Origin: Symbiodinium natans
Taxonomy: Eukaryota; Sar; Dinophyceae; Suessiales; Symbiodiniaceae
DNA length: 64,000 nt
Direction: 5' to 3'
NCBI GenBank assembly: GCA_905221605.1
Contig: CAJNDS010002129.1
Location: 1 to 64,000 of the forward strand
Shown one piece after another: positions 10,594 to 18,787 of the stretch; position 1 is the first letter of the stretch; the number at the start of each line of letters is the position of its first letter. The notes under the pieces are model-generated. The model did no database searches, was not told the DNA's origin, and saw nothing but the letters and a program-made list of their open reading frames with translations. The translations under genes and the position numbers were made by a program.

Positions 10594-11388
10594 CTGCGCC
10601 GGACCAGCTTACCGCTTTTGCCAGTTGCTCTGGATTCCTTTCATGATGCCGGGTAACAAGATTCAGGCGAAGCACCACGTGACGGCAAGGACGGCTCTTA
10701 AACCGAAAGTGTTTGACACCGAGTCCATTGGTGCAACCTGTCATCCGGTTGTCCTATGTCTCCCAATCTCGTGACAAGCAAGCATGATGCCGAAGACTTC
10801 CGAGAACCATGGTGACTCTGCCGGTGATTTGTCGGTGGCCGGTTCATCACCAGGGTCAGGAGTATGAGTTCATGGCCTTGGGGCAGCGAGCACGCAGAGG
10901 GCCGATTGAGAACAACACCCGGAAGAACACGAGGCCTTGAAGAAAGTGTCACACTCTGCAGTGGCCGCTGCAAGAAAAGGAAGTGCCCAAGGCCCAAAAT
11001 TCCTGAGCAAGACAACAGCTATCTCCCCCACGACTTCGGGCCTAAATGCAAATTGCAGCCGTCTAAACTCCTGGAGCGCTGTTCGGTTCGGGGAATGTAC
11101 TGTAGGGGCTGCTCTGTGCCTTTCATGTGATTTACTTGAACGCAAAGATCCGTATGATGGCATGGGACCCGCAAGCCTGGGCCAGGATGATGCCTCTACG
11201 CATCGCTAGATGGCGAGTTCTCCGTATGGTCGCTTTTGGGTTCCTGTGCAGCTGAGATTGGCCCACAGCCGAAGCAAGGAGTCCTCTAGGTCTGACGGTT
11301 ACAAGTACCCAGCTCATGGCAGACATCCCTAAGTCGGCCCATGTTGTGCAATCCCGTCTAAAGCGGTCTTGTGCTTGATACCCTCAAG
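10594..11388. other. probable 3' part of the RCC1-like gene and spacer
   Basis: No further RCC1-like unit found. A Lys/Ala-rich open stretch near 10935-11015 is weakly coding-like. No transposon or telomeric array here, which is unusual for this window. Confidence 0.3.
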
Positions 11389-11475
11389 CATGTACCTCAG
11401 CGATGAGAAAATCGCGGCTTTGCTGCCGGCCGTGGCGCAGATTCCAGAGGCCAAGCTTGTTCATCACCCGAGCAG
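11389..11475 (+). CDS. candidate exon, helical unknown protein
   Basis: Follows CTCAAG and ends at a GT (11476). Reads MYLSDEKIAALLPAVAQ and continues IPEAKLVHHPSRS, an amphipathic helix. It may be the first coding exon, because the ATG is only one base from the AG. Likely the same gene as the next entries; no family recognised. Confidence 0.5.
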
Positions 11476-11504
11476 GTCTAGAAGCCTCAGCCAGAAAGCG
11501 GGGG

Positions 11505-11636
11505 AACACGCAAAACCCTGAAACAGCGCCAGGTAGCTGCAGCCTACGAGGACTGCCAGGGCTGCTTTCTGTGAGGGCTTCAGGGGTCTTCAGGAAGGAG
11601 GCTGACGAAGCCGCGGATTTTCTCCGAAATGCGGAA
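11505..11636 (+). CDS. two short candidate exons that join in frame
   Basis: Exons about 11505-11570 (start uncertain) and 11594-11636, separated by a 23-bp gap starting GTGAGG and ending CAG, which is too short for an ordinary spliceosomal intron. Joined they read VAAAYEDCQGCFLKEADEAA then DFLRNAE. Removing the gap restores an excellent frame, so it is either a very small intron or a coincidence. Function unknown. Confidence 0.4.
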
Positions 11637-11867
11637 GTAATGTATGGAGAAGGATCTTCCCATGTTTTGCCGGCTTGTCCCATGATATGCTGCACGAATG
11701 CCTTTTCGCGACGTCTTCCTCGCAGTTCTCTCGGCCAGAAACCTCCCTGCTCCCTCATGTTGGCACAAGTGAACCGACCCCCCAACCCCGCACTTACTGG
11801 TTCGGGCTCTATCTTTCAGGGTTGGGTCAGGTTCTTTAGGATCAGACGCCGAAGCCTGAGCGTCTAG

Positions 11868-11972
11868 GCCTTCGCCAAGATCTGGGCAGCGTGCGGCTTG
11901 CCCGAGAAGGAGCTCACGACAGAGTTGGTTGGAGCTGCGCCCCGGCTTCGAACTGCATCGAAGAGAAGAGGG
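11868..11972 (+). CDS. candidate exon (Lys/Glu-rich helix)
   Basis: Acceptor TAG at 11865-11867. Reads AFAKIWAACGLPEKELTTEL, then a basic tail. The proposed donor GTTTACG lies within the terminal repeat of the family G element that follows. No family recognised. Confidence 0.5.
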
Positions 11973-12074
11973 GGTTTACGAAAATGGGGGGGAACCCAAT
12001 AATAGACCCAAATTGTAGGCTCCCCTCATGATAGTGGACCCCAATAAGGTACCCCCCCATTTTGGAAATCCCCT
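11969..12074. mobile_element. TIR element, family G, possibly forming an intron
   Basis: Ends AGGGGGTTTACGAAAATGGG and CCCATTTTGGAAATCCCCT are inverted relatives. A GTTTACG donor lies inside its left end and a CCCTAAG acceptor just past its right end (about 12079), with an open frame continuing (LAWDFNFECRLQ). Second copy at 38767-38878. Confidence 0.6.
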
Positions 12075-12079
12075 AAGTT

Positions 12080-12336
12080 GGCTTGGGACTTCAATTTTGA
12101 ATGTCGGCTGCAAGGGGGGGAGAACTGTCCGCCCGGGTTCAGGATGTTTTAGGGCAACGCACGAACTCTTGCAGAAGACAATGAGCCACAACCAGCGAAG
12201 CCCCGAAGCCTGTGGCGGGTGAGAAGGAGGAACCGCCACTGAACTTCATCCATCAAAACCAGTTCCCTTTAAGGTCTTCATGGACGGACCTCCAGATCCC
12301 ATCCTCTCAGCGCCTTCGCCGAATGTGAAGTCGAAT
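12080..12336 (+). CDS. candidate exon(s) of the same unknown gene
   Basis: Two overlapping coding-like readings occur. At 12080-12220 the frame begins LAWDFNFECRLQ. At 12187-12336 another frame reads EAPKPVAGEKEEPPLNFIHQ before a stop. They cannot both be one exon; an unseen intron may separate them. Confidence 0.35.
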
Positions 12337-12558
12337 TCATGTGTATGCCAAGCCCTCAACCAAATGGTCTCGGGTTCGTGTGGTGATTGGTGGTGAAGAT
12401 GCTGCCGCCGGCCATCGTGGATTCAGATCCGGGTTGGTTCCCTAGTTTTGGGGTGAAGGTGGGCGGCTGCCGGGTCGAACGAGAGTTCCCCACCTCCAGC
12501 TTCGGCAGGGGGTCCTTCGTGTGAACATAGGCCCAAACGAGGCCAGACGCGGTATCAG

Positions 12559-12659
12559 AGTTCATGAATCTTGAGGAGGCACTTCGCCAGCCGAAGCCAG
12601 TGTACCCACATCGAGACGAGAAGTACAAGCAGCTAAGCTCAGCGCATGCCACCCCTTGA
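12559..12659 (+). CDS. candidate terminal exon (stop at 12657-12659)
   Basis: Acceptor TATCAG, then FMNLEEALRQPKPVYPHRDE, KYKQLSSAHATP and TGA. Charged, Pro/Tyr-containing and clearly better in this frame than in others. Likely the C-terminus of the gene starting at 11389. Confidence 0.55.
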
Positions 12660-12769
12660 AGCCCCCTAAGAGCTGTAAATTGCCCTAGACCCGAGCTTAT
12701 GCCGCCTACCCTACACCCTAAAACCCTGAGCCCGAAGAACCTCCAAAGCCTAAGTTACATGGTCCCTCA

Positions 12770-12880
12770 CTATGGTCCCTTACCTTCTCTAAAGCGTTCT
12801 CAAGTATGGGCCCGTGCGATTGGGTATTAGGGGTATATAACAGGTCCCCAATTAAGGGCCCATATTTACAGCACCATGTA
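12770..12880. mobile_element. TIR element, family C
   Basis: Contains TTCTCAAGTATGGGCCC and, inverted, AATTAAGGGCCCATATTTAC around a GTATTAGGGGTATATAAC centre. The same parts recur at 43884-43979 and 44200-44230. A CCCTAAACCCTAA tract follows at once. Confidence 0.6.
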
Positions 12881-13115
12881 ACCCTAAACCCTAATATACC
12901 CTAGGCGGGTGGCAAAAAATATACCCTAAACCCTAAACTTAAACCCATGCAAGCGCCCTGGGTGCTGCGAGGAGGCCCAGCGCTTGAGGGCCGCCGACAC
13001 ATCGCTTTGGCAGCTTGTGGGGGTGCCCAGGGGGTGCTCATCGAGTGCAGCTATAATTGCCTGGCAGGGAGGCTCTAGAGGACCCTAAACATCCCAAAGC
13101 CCTAAACCCGAAACG

Positions 13116-13180
13116 CCTGTCCCCTGCGCAAGGATGACACACACACACACAAATTGAGAAGTGTACCAAGGAGTCGAAAC
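13116..13180 (+). pseudogene. U6 snRNA fragment with AC expansion
   Basis: CCCCTGCGCAAGGATGACAC is the invariant U6 core, followed by an expanded (AC)n where U6 has ACGCAC, then AAATTGAGAAGTGTACCAAG. The 5' half is missing. The 3' sequence GAGAAGTGTACCAAG is shared with the longer copy at 58031, so both come from the same source RNA. Confidence 0.75.
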
Positions 13181-13237
13181 CCTTGTCCGAGAGTGATTCA
13201 ACCCTACACCTAAAATCCGTACCGAAGCCCGGACGAG

Positions 13238-13318
13238 GGTTTAGGGTTTAGGGTTTAGGGTTCAGGGTTCAGGGTTCAGGGTTCAGGGTTCAGGGTTAGG
13301 GTTTCGGGTTTAGGGTTC
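13238..13318. repeat. TTTAGGG array switching to TTCAGGG
   Basis: Three TTTAGGG units pass into about six TTCAGGG units, then mixed variants. Runs of one variant imply local duplication after mutation. Confidence 0.9.
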
Positions 13319-13370
13319 CTGCCCCACTGCTGGCGCACGAGGCTCGCTGCAAAAGGGTTCCTGCCCCCAG

Positions 13371-13427
13371 GTCCTCATGGGTGAGGGTGGCCTGGAGATC
13401 GAAAGCTTCGAGAAGCTGGAGGCCATA
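13371..13427 (+). CDS. candidate exon
   Basis: Acceptor CCCCCAG, then VLMGEGGLEIESFEKLEAI; a GA donor (ATAA|GATC) is possible. Glu-rich and soluble. An exception to the orientation rule: TTTAGGG lies upstream and CCCTAAA downstream. Confidence 0.5.
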
Positions 13428-13437
13428 AGATCTTAGT

Positions 13438-13594
13438 CCTACTTCAAGGTTCACGGGTACTTCGACGTACGGCTATAGGTACCCTGAACCCTAAACCCTA
13501 AACCCTAAACCCTACATCCTCAACCCTAAACCCTAAACCCTAAAGCCTAACTTATAACCTACTTATAAGAAGTACCCATGAACCTCCAAGTAGG
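13438..13594. mobile_element. TIR element, family H, with nested telomeric array
   Basis: Ends CCTACTTCAAGGTTCACGGG and CCCATGAACCTCCAAGTAGG are 26-bp inverted relatives (the arms continue to GTACTTC/GAAGTAC). The interior 13484-13555 is CCCTGAA/CCCTAAA repeat. Confidence 0.7.
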
Positions 13595-13653
13595 GGAGCT
13601 CTGCGAGTTTTCGGGGAGGCTTTGAGTCTGAGAGGCAGGAGGTCTTTAAGGCC

Positions 13654-13882
13654 GTTTTTCTAAGTTCCAGAAGCACCTGCGGTTTAGGGTTTAGGGTTTA
13701 GGGTTCCGAGGCCTGCTGTACAAGGGTTTAGGTTTAGGGTTTAGGAGGTGAGTCTGGGGCCGATCTTGGGCATAGCCGTGAGGGGTGTCGGTCCCCAGAT
13801 GCCTGAAAATGCAGTTTTTCTAAGTTCCAGAAGCACCTGCAGCATGCGTTTAGGGTTTAGGGTTTAGGGTTTTAGGGTTTAG
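13654..13882. repeat. duplicated 28-bp flank, each copy followed by TTTAGGG
   Basis: GTTTTTCTAAGTTCCAGAAG plus CACCTGC occurs at 13654 and again about 161 bp later (13815). Each copy is followed within a few bases by a TTTAGGG array, as if flank and array were duplicated together. Confidence 0.75.
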
Positions 13883-13935
13883 GAAGAAGAGTATCCTGAA
13901 CAAACCAACTCACAAGCCCGGTTGCCGAACTGTAG

Positions 13936-13989
13936 TCCCTGGATGGGAAGCATTGGCAGGACGCGCAGGCGGCGCTTGCTGCGCTCAAG
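13936..13989 (+). CDS. candidate exon
   Basis: Acceptor TGTAG, donor GTGACG; exactly 18 codons reading SLDGKHWQDAQAALAALK. A helical, Ala-rich segment with clean AG/GT edges; family unknown. Confidence 0.55.
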
Positions 13990-14355
13990 GTGACGGAGAC
14001 GGGCGAGGACCTGAATCTCGCGCGTTTAAGCTTTCAGGTTTAGGCAACATTGAACTTCAAAGGCTGAGATTCCGAGCTCATGAAAGCTTGAACTGGGGCG
14101 GGGGCGGGGGGGCGAGTAAGAAGGTAGCGTGCGGAGGGGAGGGAGGGTAGCTACTCAAAAGAAGTACAGATGCTCGCCTGTTCTACTGTGAGAAGGGGGC
14201 GGGGGGAGGCCAGAATAATGAATTGAGCCCTTTGCTATGCAAGATACAGACCTCGTGCCCCTTCTTGAACTCTGTGTGGTTTCTGGGCGGTCTATCGGGT
14301 CAAGTTAGTTCGTTTCGCACTGAGGGTCCCTGCTTCTCTTGGGGATGGACTCCAG

Positions 14356-14512
14356 ACTCACCCTGCAGGGCGGAGGCTTGATCTTGCAGAGCGGCAAAGT
14401 GGTGGCAGAGAAGCTCACACTCAAGTACATGCAAAAGGACCGGGTTCCGGTCTCCGCAAGCCTTCAACAACACATGCTGTCGAGACTCCCCTGGCAACCT
14501 GGAACGCCCGCA
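14356..14512 (+). CDS. candidate exon
   Basis: Acceptor CTCCAG, donor GTATCT. Reads LTLQGGGLILQSGKVVAEKL, then TLKYMQKDRVPVSASLQQHM. The frame extends some codons upstream, so the start is uncertain. Family unknown. Confidence 0.5.
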
Positions 14513-14825
14513 GTATCTCACCCTAAACCTTGAGTAACGCAGAAACTGCCTTGGTCCAAAAACTACACCTTAAGCCTTAAACCATGATGCCACCGCGTCT
14601 CGTGGAAAATGCAGGTGTTTTTACCCCCCGGCCTCCTGCCACTCTTGCATCCCAGCCGACAGCCCGCACCCGAAATGGGCAAGGACAGTTTTTTGACTTG
14701 AGGTCATGGTCAAGGCACGGTTTAGGGTGTGAGGCACACAGCGCCGGAACCCTAAACCAAGCAATCTGTCTCGATGAGAGCCATTGCGGCAAAATGCCAT
14801 GCCCCCCTCCCCCCCAGATTTCATC

Positions 14826-14963
14826 ATGGACGCACAGGATCCCTCAGTCCCAACAAAGCTAGATCCATTTTCTAGCTTCGATAACTCCGACAAATCCGTG
14901 CCAACAATGCAGGAGGATTTTGTGGAGTTCCTTCAGGCCATTCGGCAGCAAAATCGGTTGTGA
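14826..14963 (+). CDS. small ORF or terminal exon, 45 codons
   Basis: From ATG to TGA the frame reads MDAQDPSVPTKLDPFSSFDN, SDKSVPTMQEDFVEFLQAIR and QQNRL. A CCCCAG acceptor directly precedes ATTTCATC, so this may be the last exon of a longer gene (with FI before M). It resembles a helical C-terminal tail. A family B transposon starts four bases after the stop. Confidence 0.55.
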   Translation: MDAQDPSVPTKLDPFSSFDNSDKSVPTMQEDFVEFLQAIRQQNRL

Positions 14964-14966
14964 ATG

Positions 14967-15065
14967 ATATAGGGGTCGGAACAATTACGATATTATCCCC
15001 TTATGGCCCCTTTACAAATATTATAATAACCCCCCAAAACCATCTAATAATGAAGGACCCTATAT
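14967..15065. mobile_element. TIR element, family B
   Basis: ATATAGGGGTCGGAACAATT at the left; the right end GAAGGACCCTATAT is its diverged inverse. About 99 bp, with an AT-rich interior (ATTATAATAACC). Confidence 0.7.
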
Positions 15066-15324
15066 AATTAGGTGGAAGACTTTTGTGGTCGTCGCGCTCC
15101 GCCTTCCTCTCTCGCTTCTGCTACCGCTCCCGGCTTGCTTCTTACTGCAGCGAGAGGGCTATATACAATGAACGATCCGCGTCCGAAACCCTGAACACTC
15201 TACTAGGCATCGATTTGGGATAATTATTTCTAAATTTATCTTATAACTTGTTGTCCAAGCTGGAGCCCTAGTTAGAATATTTTTTGGGGACTTTGAAGTC
15301 GACACCTATAGTGTATAATCCCAG
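15066..15324. other. AT-rich spacer, nothing recognised
   Basis: No coding or repeat signal apart from AT richness near 15210-15270. Confidence 0.3.
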
Positions 15325-15409
15325 GCATCCGGCATCGCAAGGTGAACAACACTCCTGCGGGCACGATTCGGATTGACAGTTATCTGCTTACGGAGCTAGG
15401 CTTCTCGAA
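15325..15409 (+). CDS. candidate exon
   Basis: Acceptor CCCAG, then IRHRKVNNTPAGTIRIDSYL and LTELGFS, with a GC donor after TCGAA. A mixed alpha/beta pattern, unlike low-complexity noise. Family unknown. Confidence 0.55.
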
Positions 15410-15773
15410 GCACAACCTCAATGAAAAAACCAACAGCCTAACCTATTCCCTTTGGAACTACGTTTTTCTCCATTTGTGTGCCACACAGAAACGCATGGTT
15501 CTACGGGAAGTATGGAAACCCTCCAACAGCTGAAACGATGCGCCCCTCCCCCCCCCCCCCCCCCCCCCGGTGTACTACGTTTACCCTTGTTGCGATTTCC
15601 GACCAGAAGCCCGCGAAAACCTAGACGCTTGCGGCTTAGGGCTTGTAGGTTGCGAAGGCTTTTGGCTTCGGGGATCGCTGGCGAGAGAACTGAGAACATT
15701 GGCTTCCGAACCTTCAGCCATATCCTACCCTGGAAAAAGGCAACCTAGACGCCATACTGTACTGCACTGATAG

Positions 15774-16050
15774 CCCTAAACCCTAAACCCACCCTAAACC
15801 CTAAACCCTAAACCCTAAACCCTAAACCCTAAACCCTAAACCCTAAACCCTAAACCCTAAACCCTAAACCCTAACCATAAACCCTAAACCCTAAACCCTA
15901 AACCCTAAACCCTAAACCCTAAACCCTAAACCCTAAACCCTAAACCCTAAACCCTAAACCCAAACCCTAAACCCCAAGCCCTTAGCCCTAAACCCTAAGC
16001 CCCAAGCCCAAAGCCTTAAGCCCAAAGCCCTAAGCCCTAAGCCCTAAGCA
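15774..16050. repeat. longest CCCTAAA array in the window
   Basis: About 27 nearly perfect CCCTAAA units (15774-15965), then degenerate CCCTAAG/CCCAAAG units up to the acceptor of the next exon. The polarity is constant. Confidence 0.95.
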
Positions 16051-16051
16051 G

Positions 16052-16131
16052 CTGGGATTGCCAACCGAGGATGCTACCCGGGAGCCCGTGAAGGTCACGG
16101 TCAGCGAGGCTGATGAGATCAAGGCGGCTAA
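16052..16131 (+). CDS. candidate exon whose acceptor lies in the telomeric array
   Basis: CCCTAAGCAG immediately precedes LGLPTEDATREPVKVTVSEA and DEIKAAK; a GC donor follows. The acceptor AG belongs to the degenerate end of the 280-bp array. A TTTAGGG tract follows at 16151-16170. Family unknown. Confidence 0.55.
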
Positions 16132-16648
16132 GCGTTTTCGGGTTCAGGTTTGGGGTTTAGGGTTTAGGGACTTGTGCCTGGAGTGTTCCATTGGAGATTG
16201 CGCCAGCTTCAGTCCTGTTCGGAGAAGGGACTTGTGGCAAAGTGGGTCGAAGCGTTCCCAGATCACCGTGCTGCCAAAGCTCTCGTATCATGCTGTTTTT
16301 GCTCTGGCCTCCCACCTCGGGAATTTGTAGCGTAACTTGTGTGAGAGTGTGGGCTTACTCTAAGGCTAAGTTTTAGGGTTTACGTACTTGGTTCAGGATT
16401 TTGAACTTGGGTCATTTTCGAACAAGAAGCCTGCATCACGAACCCTTCCCAGACCCCTGGGAGGATCCATAAAGGTAGATGCCTTTAAGTTGGGTTCCGA
16501 AGAATCGCCCAATAGCAGTATAGCGTACTATTTAGGGATTCTGTTTTTTGGATCCTGCAAGGGGTCTGGGTTATGGGCCTTCTCGAGTTGTGGCGATTTA
16601 CGTCTGTGCGTGTGTGTGAACAATCTCGGAGCTCTAAGCCATAAACCC

Positions 16649-17085
16649 TAATGTTGGACCCGTTTTTGTGAAAAGGGACACTATTACGCATTTTTCCGCA
16701 AATCTTATAGAAAACCCCCCCTTTGATGAGGGTGGTCCTCAATTATGCGATGTTGCCGGGCCGGGGATGAAGGGCGGGGCGCCGGGCAGCCAAAAACTAA
16801 AAATTAGATTGAATATAAGAAACTCCGGAAGTTTCTGGTGTCCGGCTTTGTTTAATTTCCTTTTAAAATTTCATTACGAAACAGGCCCCCAAACAATTTT
16901 CCAAGGGAGTAGCCCACGAGCTGCCCTGATTCGCTTTTAGTAAATTGTTTTGGTTACCCGCATTAATCCGCAGCCCCCCTGGCCAGGGAGCTACAAGGCC
17001 TGGAAAGCTTAGACCATCAAGCTTCAAGGCTTCCCCTCAACCCCCGCCCTACTGTACCCCCAGCCCCCCCCGTCCTAGCCAATAG
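16649..17085 (+). mobile_element. dispersed repeat K, copy 1 (about 430 bp)
   Basis: Matches, in reverse complement, 48690-49116 over its whole length. Shared blocks include ATGATGTTGCC-type sequence around GATGAGGGTGG, GCGATGTTGCCGGGCCGGGG, GGAGTAGCCCACGAGCTGCC and CCCTGGCCAGGGAGCTACAA. Identity is high in blocks with small indels between. No protein recognised; probably a non-autonomous transposable element. A T17-G20 run lies just beyond its end. Confidence 0.75.
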
Positions 17086-17105
17086 AGGATCCCCGAAAAC
17101 CCCAA

Positions 17106-17142
17106 TTTTTTTTTTTTTTTTTGGGGGGGGGGGGGGGGGGGG
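17106..17142. repeat. T17-G20 homopolymer junction
   Basis: A poly-T run passes directly into a poly-G run. The same arrangement occurs at 27693-27724 and 54507-54526, always T then G on +. Confidence 0.95.
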
Positions 17143-17635
17143 CGGGGCCTGGATACTAAAGCGTGTCCAACATTGACATCAAACCAGATGTGGAATACTA
17201 ACAGGGGTGTCTTTTGCTTAAGCGCCGTGCGGGAGCGACGACGGCCCTGTGCACGTGCCTGGGCCCGAACACAGATCGCTCTCACCTGGGTCCCGTACAC
17301 CTTCCGCTCCCATCTCGGTCCCCGTGCAATTTTTTGCACCGTGCCGTGTCCAAAAAATGGAAACCCTAAACCCAGAACAGGGAACTTCCCCCCAAAACCG
17401 CATTTTCTGACGCTTGCGAGGGGGGACCCCCTGAGACCCCTGAAACCCCTCTAGGCCTAAACCCTAAAAGGAAAAGGAATAGGTTCGGGTGGGTTTGTCA
17501 CCTGAGACGGCGTCGGGTGGGACAAAAGTGTTAGATGGCCCTCCACTATCGGGCCATGGCTGCTCCTCGGATATCACGAAGCTGTCGAAGCGAGTCTTCA
17601 TCCCAACCTTCACAGCTTCTGCGCCATTACACAGC

Positions 17636-17780
17636 AAACCCTAAACCCTAAGCCCTGAACCCTAAACTAAACCCTAAACCCTAAACCCTAAACCCTAAAC
17701 CCTAAACCCTAAACCCTAAACCCTAAACCCTAAACCCTAAACCCTAAACCCTAAACCCTAAACCCTAAACCCAAACCCCA
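17636..17780. repeat. CCCTAAA array
   Basis: About 19 units with few errors, ending ten bases before the next candidate exon. Confidence 0.95.
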
Positions 17781-17790
17781 TTGGGCTCAG

Positions 17791-17937
17791 ATGGGTTGTC
17801 TTCGTCCATTCTAAGGGAGTTTTTGCACCATTTCGGCCCGCAGAGTTCTCTTCCAGTGGTCTTGGCAGGTTCTTCGAGTCCGCGTGTTCTTGGCATGCTT
17901 TTTCCACGTGTCCGAACTCAGATCAAACCCGAGCAGG
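17791..17937 (+). CDS. candidate exon between opposed telomeric arrays
   Basis: Acceptor GGCTCAG after a CCCTAAA array; donor GTTTAGGG (itself a telomeric unit) at 17938. Reads GLSSSILREFLHHFGPQSSL, then PVVLAGSSSPRVLGMLFPRV. No family recognised. Confidence 0.5.
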
Positions 17938-17959
17938 GTTTAGGGTTTAGGGTTTATCG

Positions 17960-18060
17960 TTGGGATGTTCCCCCCTTAGACTCACAGCTCCTTAATATGG
18001 ATTATACAACGGGGTACTAAAATCCGTATATTAAGGACTGTTAGTAGAAGGAACATCCCA
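17960..18060. mobile_element. TIR element, family A
   Basis: TTGGGATGTTCCCCCCTTAG at the left, GAAGGAACATCCCA at the right, with inner arms CTCCTTAATATGG and CCGTATATTAAGGAC. Twelve bases separate it from a family D element. Confidence 0.85.
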
Positions 18061-18071
18061 GGTTCAGCGTT

Positions 18072-18170
18072 CAGCCCAGTGGTACCCTTTTCCTTTTTTT
18101 GGTTCTGGTTCCCTTATAAAGTAGCCAACCAAAAAAGGGTGCCCTTATCATAATATGGTTACTGGACTAC
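18072..18170. mobile_element. TIR element, family D
   Basis: CAGCCCAGTGGTACCC at the left, TATGGTTACTGGACTAC at the right; internal GGTTCTGGTTCCCTTATAAA matches the copies at 3290, 35343 and 54266. No nested array, so it serves as the empty reference copy. Confidence 0.8.
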
Positions 18171-18202
18171 TAAGATAGGGTTTATGGTACCCCGAAGCCA
18201 AG

Positions 18203-18269
18203 CGAGGCCATTGAGCTCGCTGCTCGTGAGCGCTTGGATGAGCGGCTGGGCGGCCAGTTCTTTCCATGA
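18203..18269 (+). CDS. candidate terminal exon
   Basis: Acceptor GCCAAG, then EAIELAARERLDERLGGQFF, Pro and TGA. A strongly helical, charged segment; probably the C-terminus of an unknown gene. Confidence 0.5.
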
Positions 18270-18314
18270 GACCTCTGAACCTTATGCGTGACCCGTAATG
18301 GTATGTTGGTATAA

Positions 18315-18420
18315 TACATATATATATATATATTGATTAATTTATAGATATAGATATAGATAGAGAGAGATATCTACGTATATATATATACATAGATATT
18401 AATATATAGATATAGAATAT
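18315..18420. repeat. AT-rich (TA)n/(GATA)n microsatellite
   Basis: TATATA, GATATA and GAGAGA tracts with partial palindromes. Confidence 0.9.
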
Positions 18421-18543
18421 GCCGAATGCCATATTGCAATAGTACATCGGTACCATAAGAACACCATCACGTACCAAGAGTCGTGCTTCTCGCCTTTTGC
18501 TCAATCCGGTAGCTCCTGATCTCACATCTCGAGGCTGATAAAG

Positions 18544-18585
18544 TTGGCACCGGAGATTGGCAAGCTGAAGGCCCGACCAGGGCGG
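18544..18585 (+). CDS. short candidate exon
   Basis: Acceptor ATAAAG, then LAPEIGKLKARPG, donor GTTTAG. Very short and only weakly supported. Confidence 0.3.
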
Positions 18586-18685
18586 TTTAGGGCTTGGGTG
18601 TTAGGGTTCGGGTGTAGGGTTTAGACTTGGGGCCTAGAGATTTTCATCTTGGTAGCACGCGCGGAGACTTTTTTGCCCGCACGCC

Positions 18686-18787
18686 ATGAAGGCGGAGTAT
18701 GCAGAGAAGGGCGGGGAGAAGCCTGAAGTCGTCATCGGCAGACCTTCCCACGCTTTGCAGGCGCTTCGTACTTTTTTTGCCGGTTGA
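18686..18787 (+). CDS. small ORF, 33 codons, uncertain
   Basis: ATG to TGA, MKAEYAEKGGEKPEVVIGRP then SHALQALRTFFAG. Composition is protein-like, but no splice signals or domain are visible. Confidence 0.3.
   Translation: MKAEYAEKGGEKPEVVIGRPSHALQALRTFFAG

Noticed and set aside
15774-15965. CRISPR array
   Set aside because: Repeats are contiguous heptamers without spacers.
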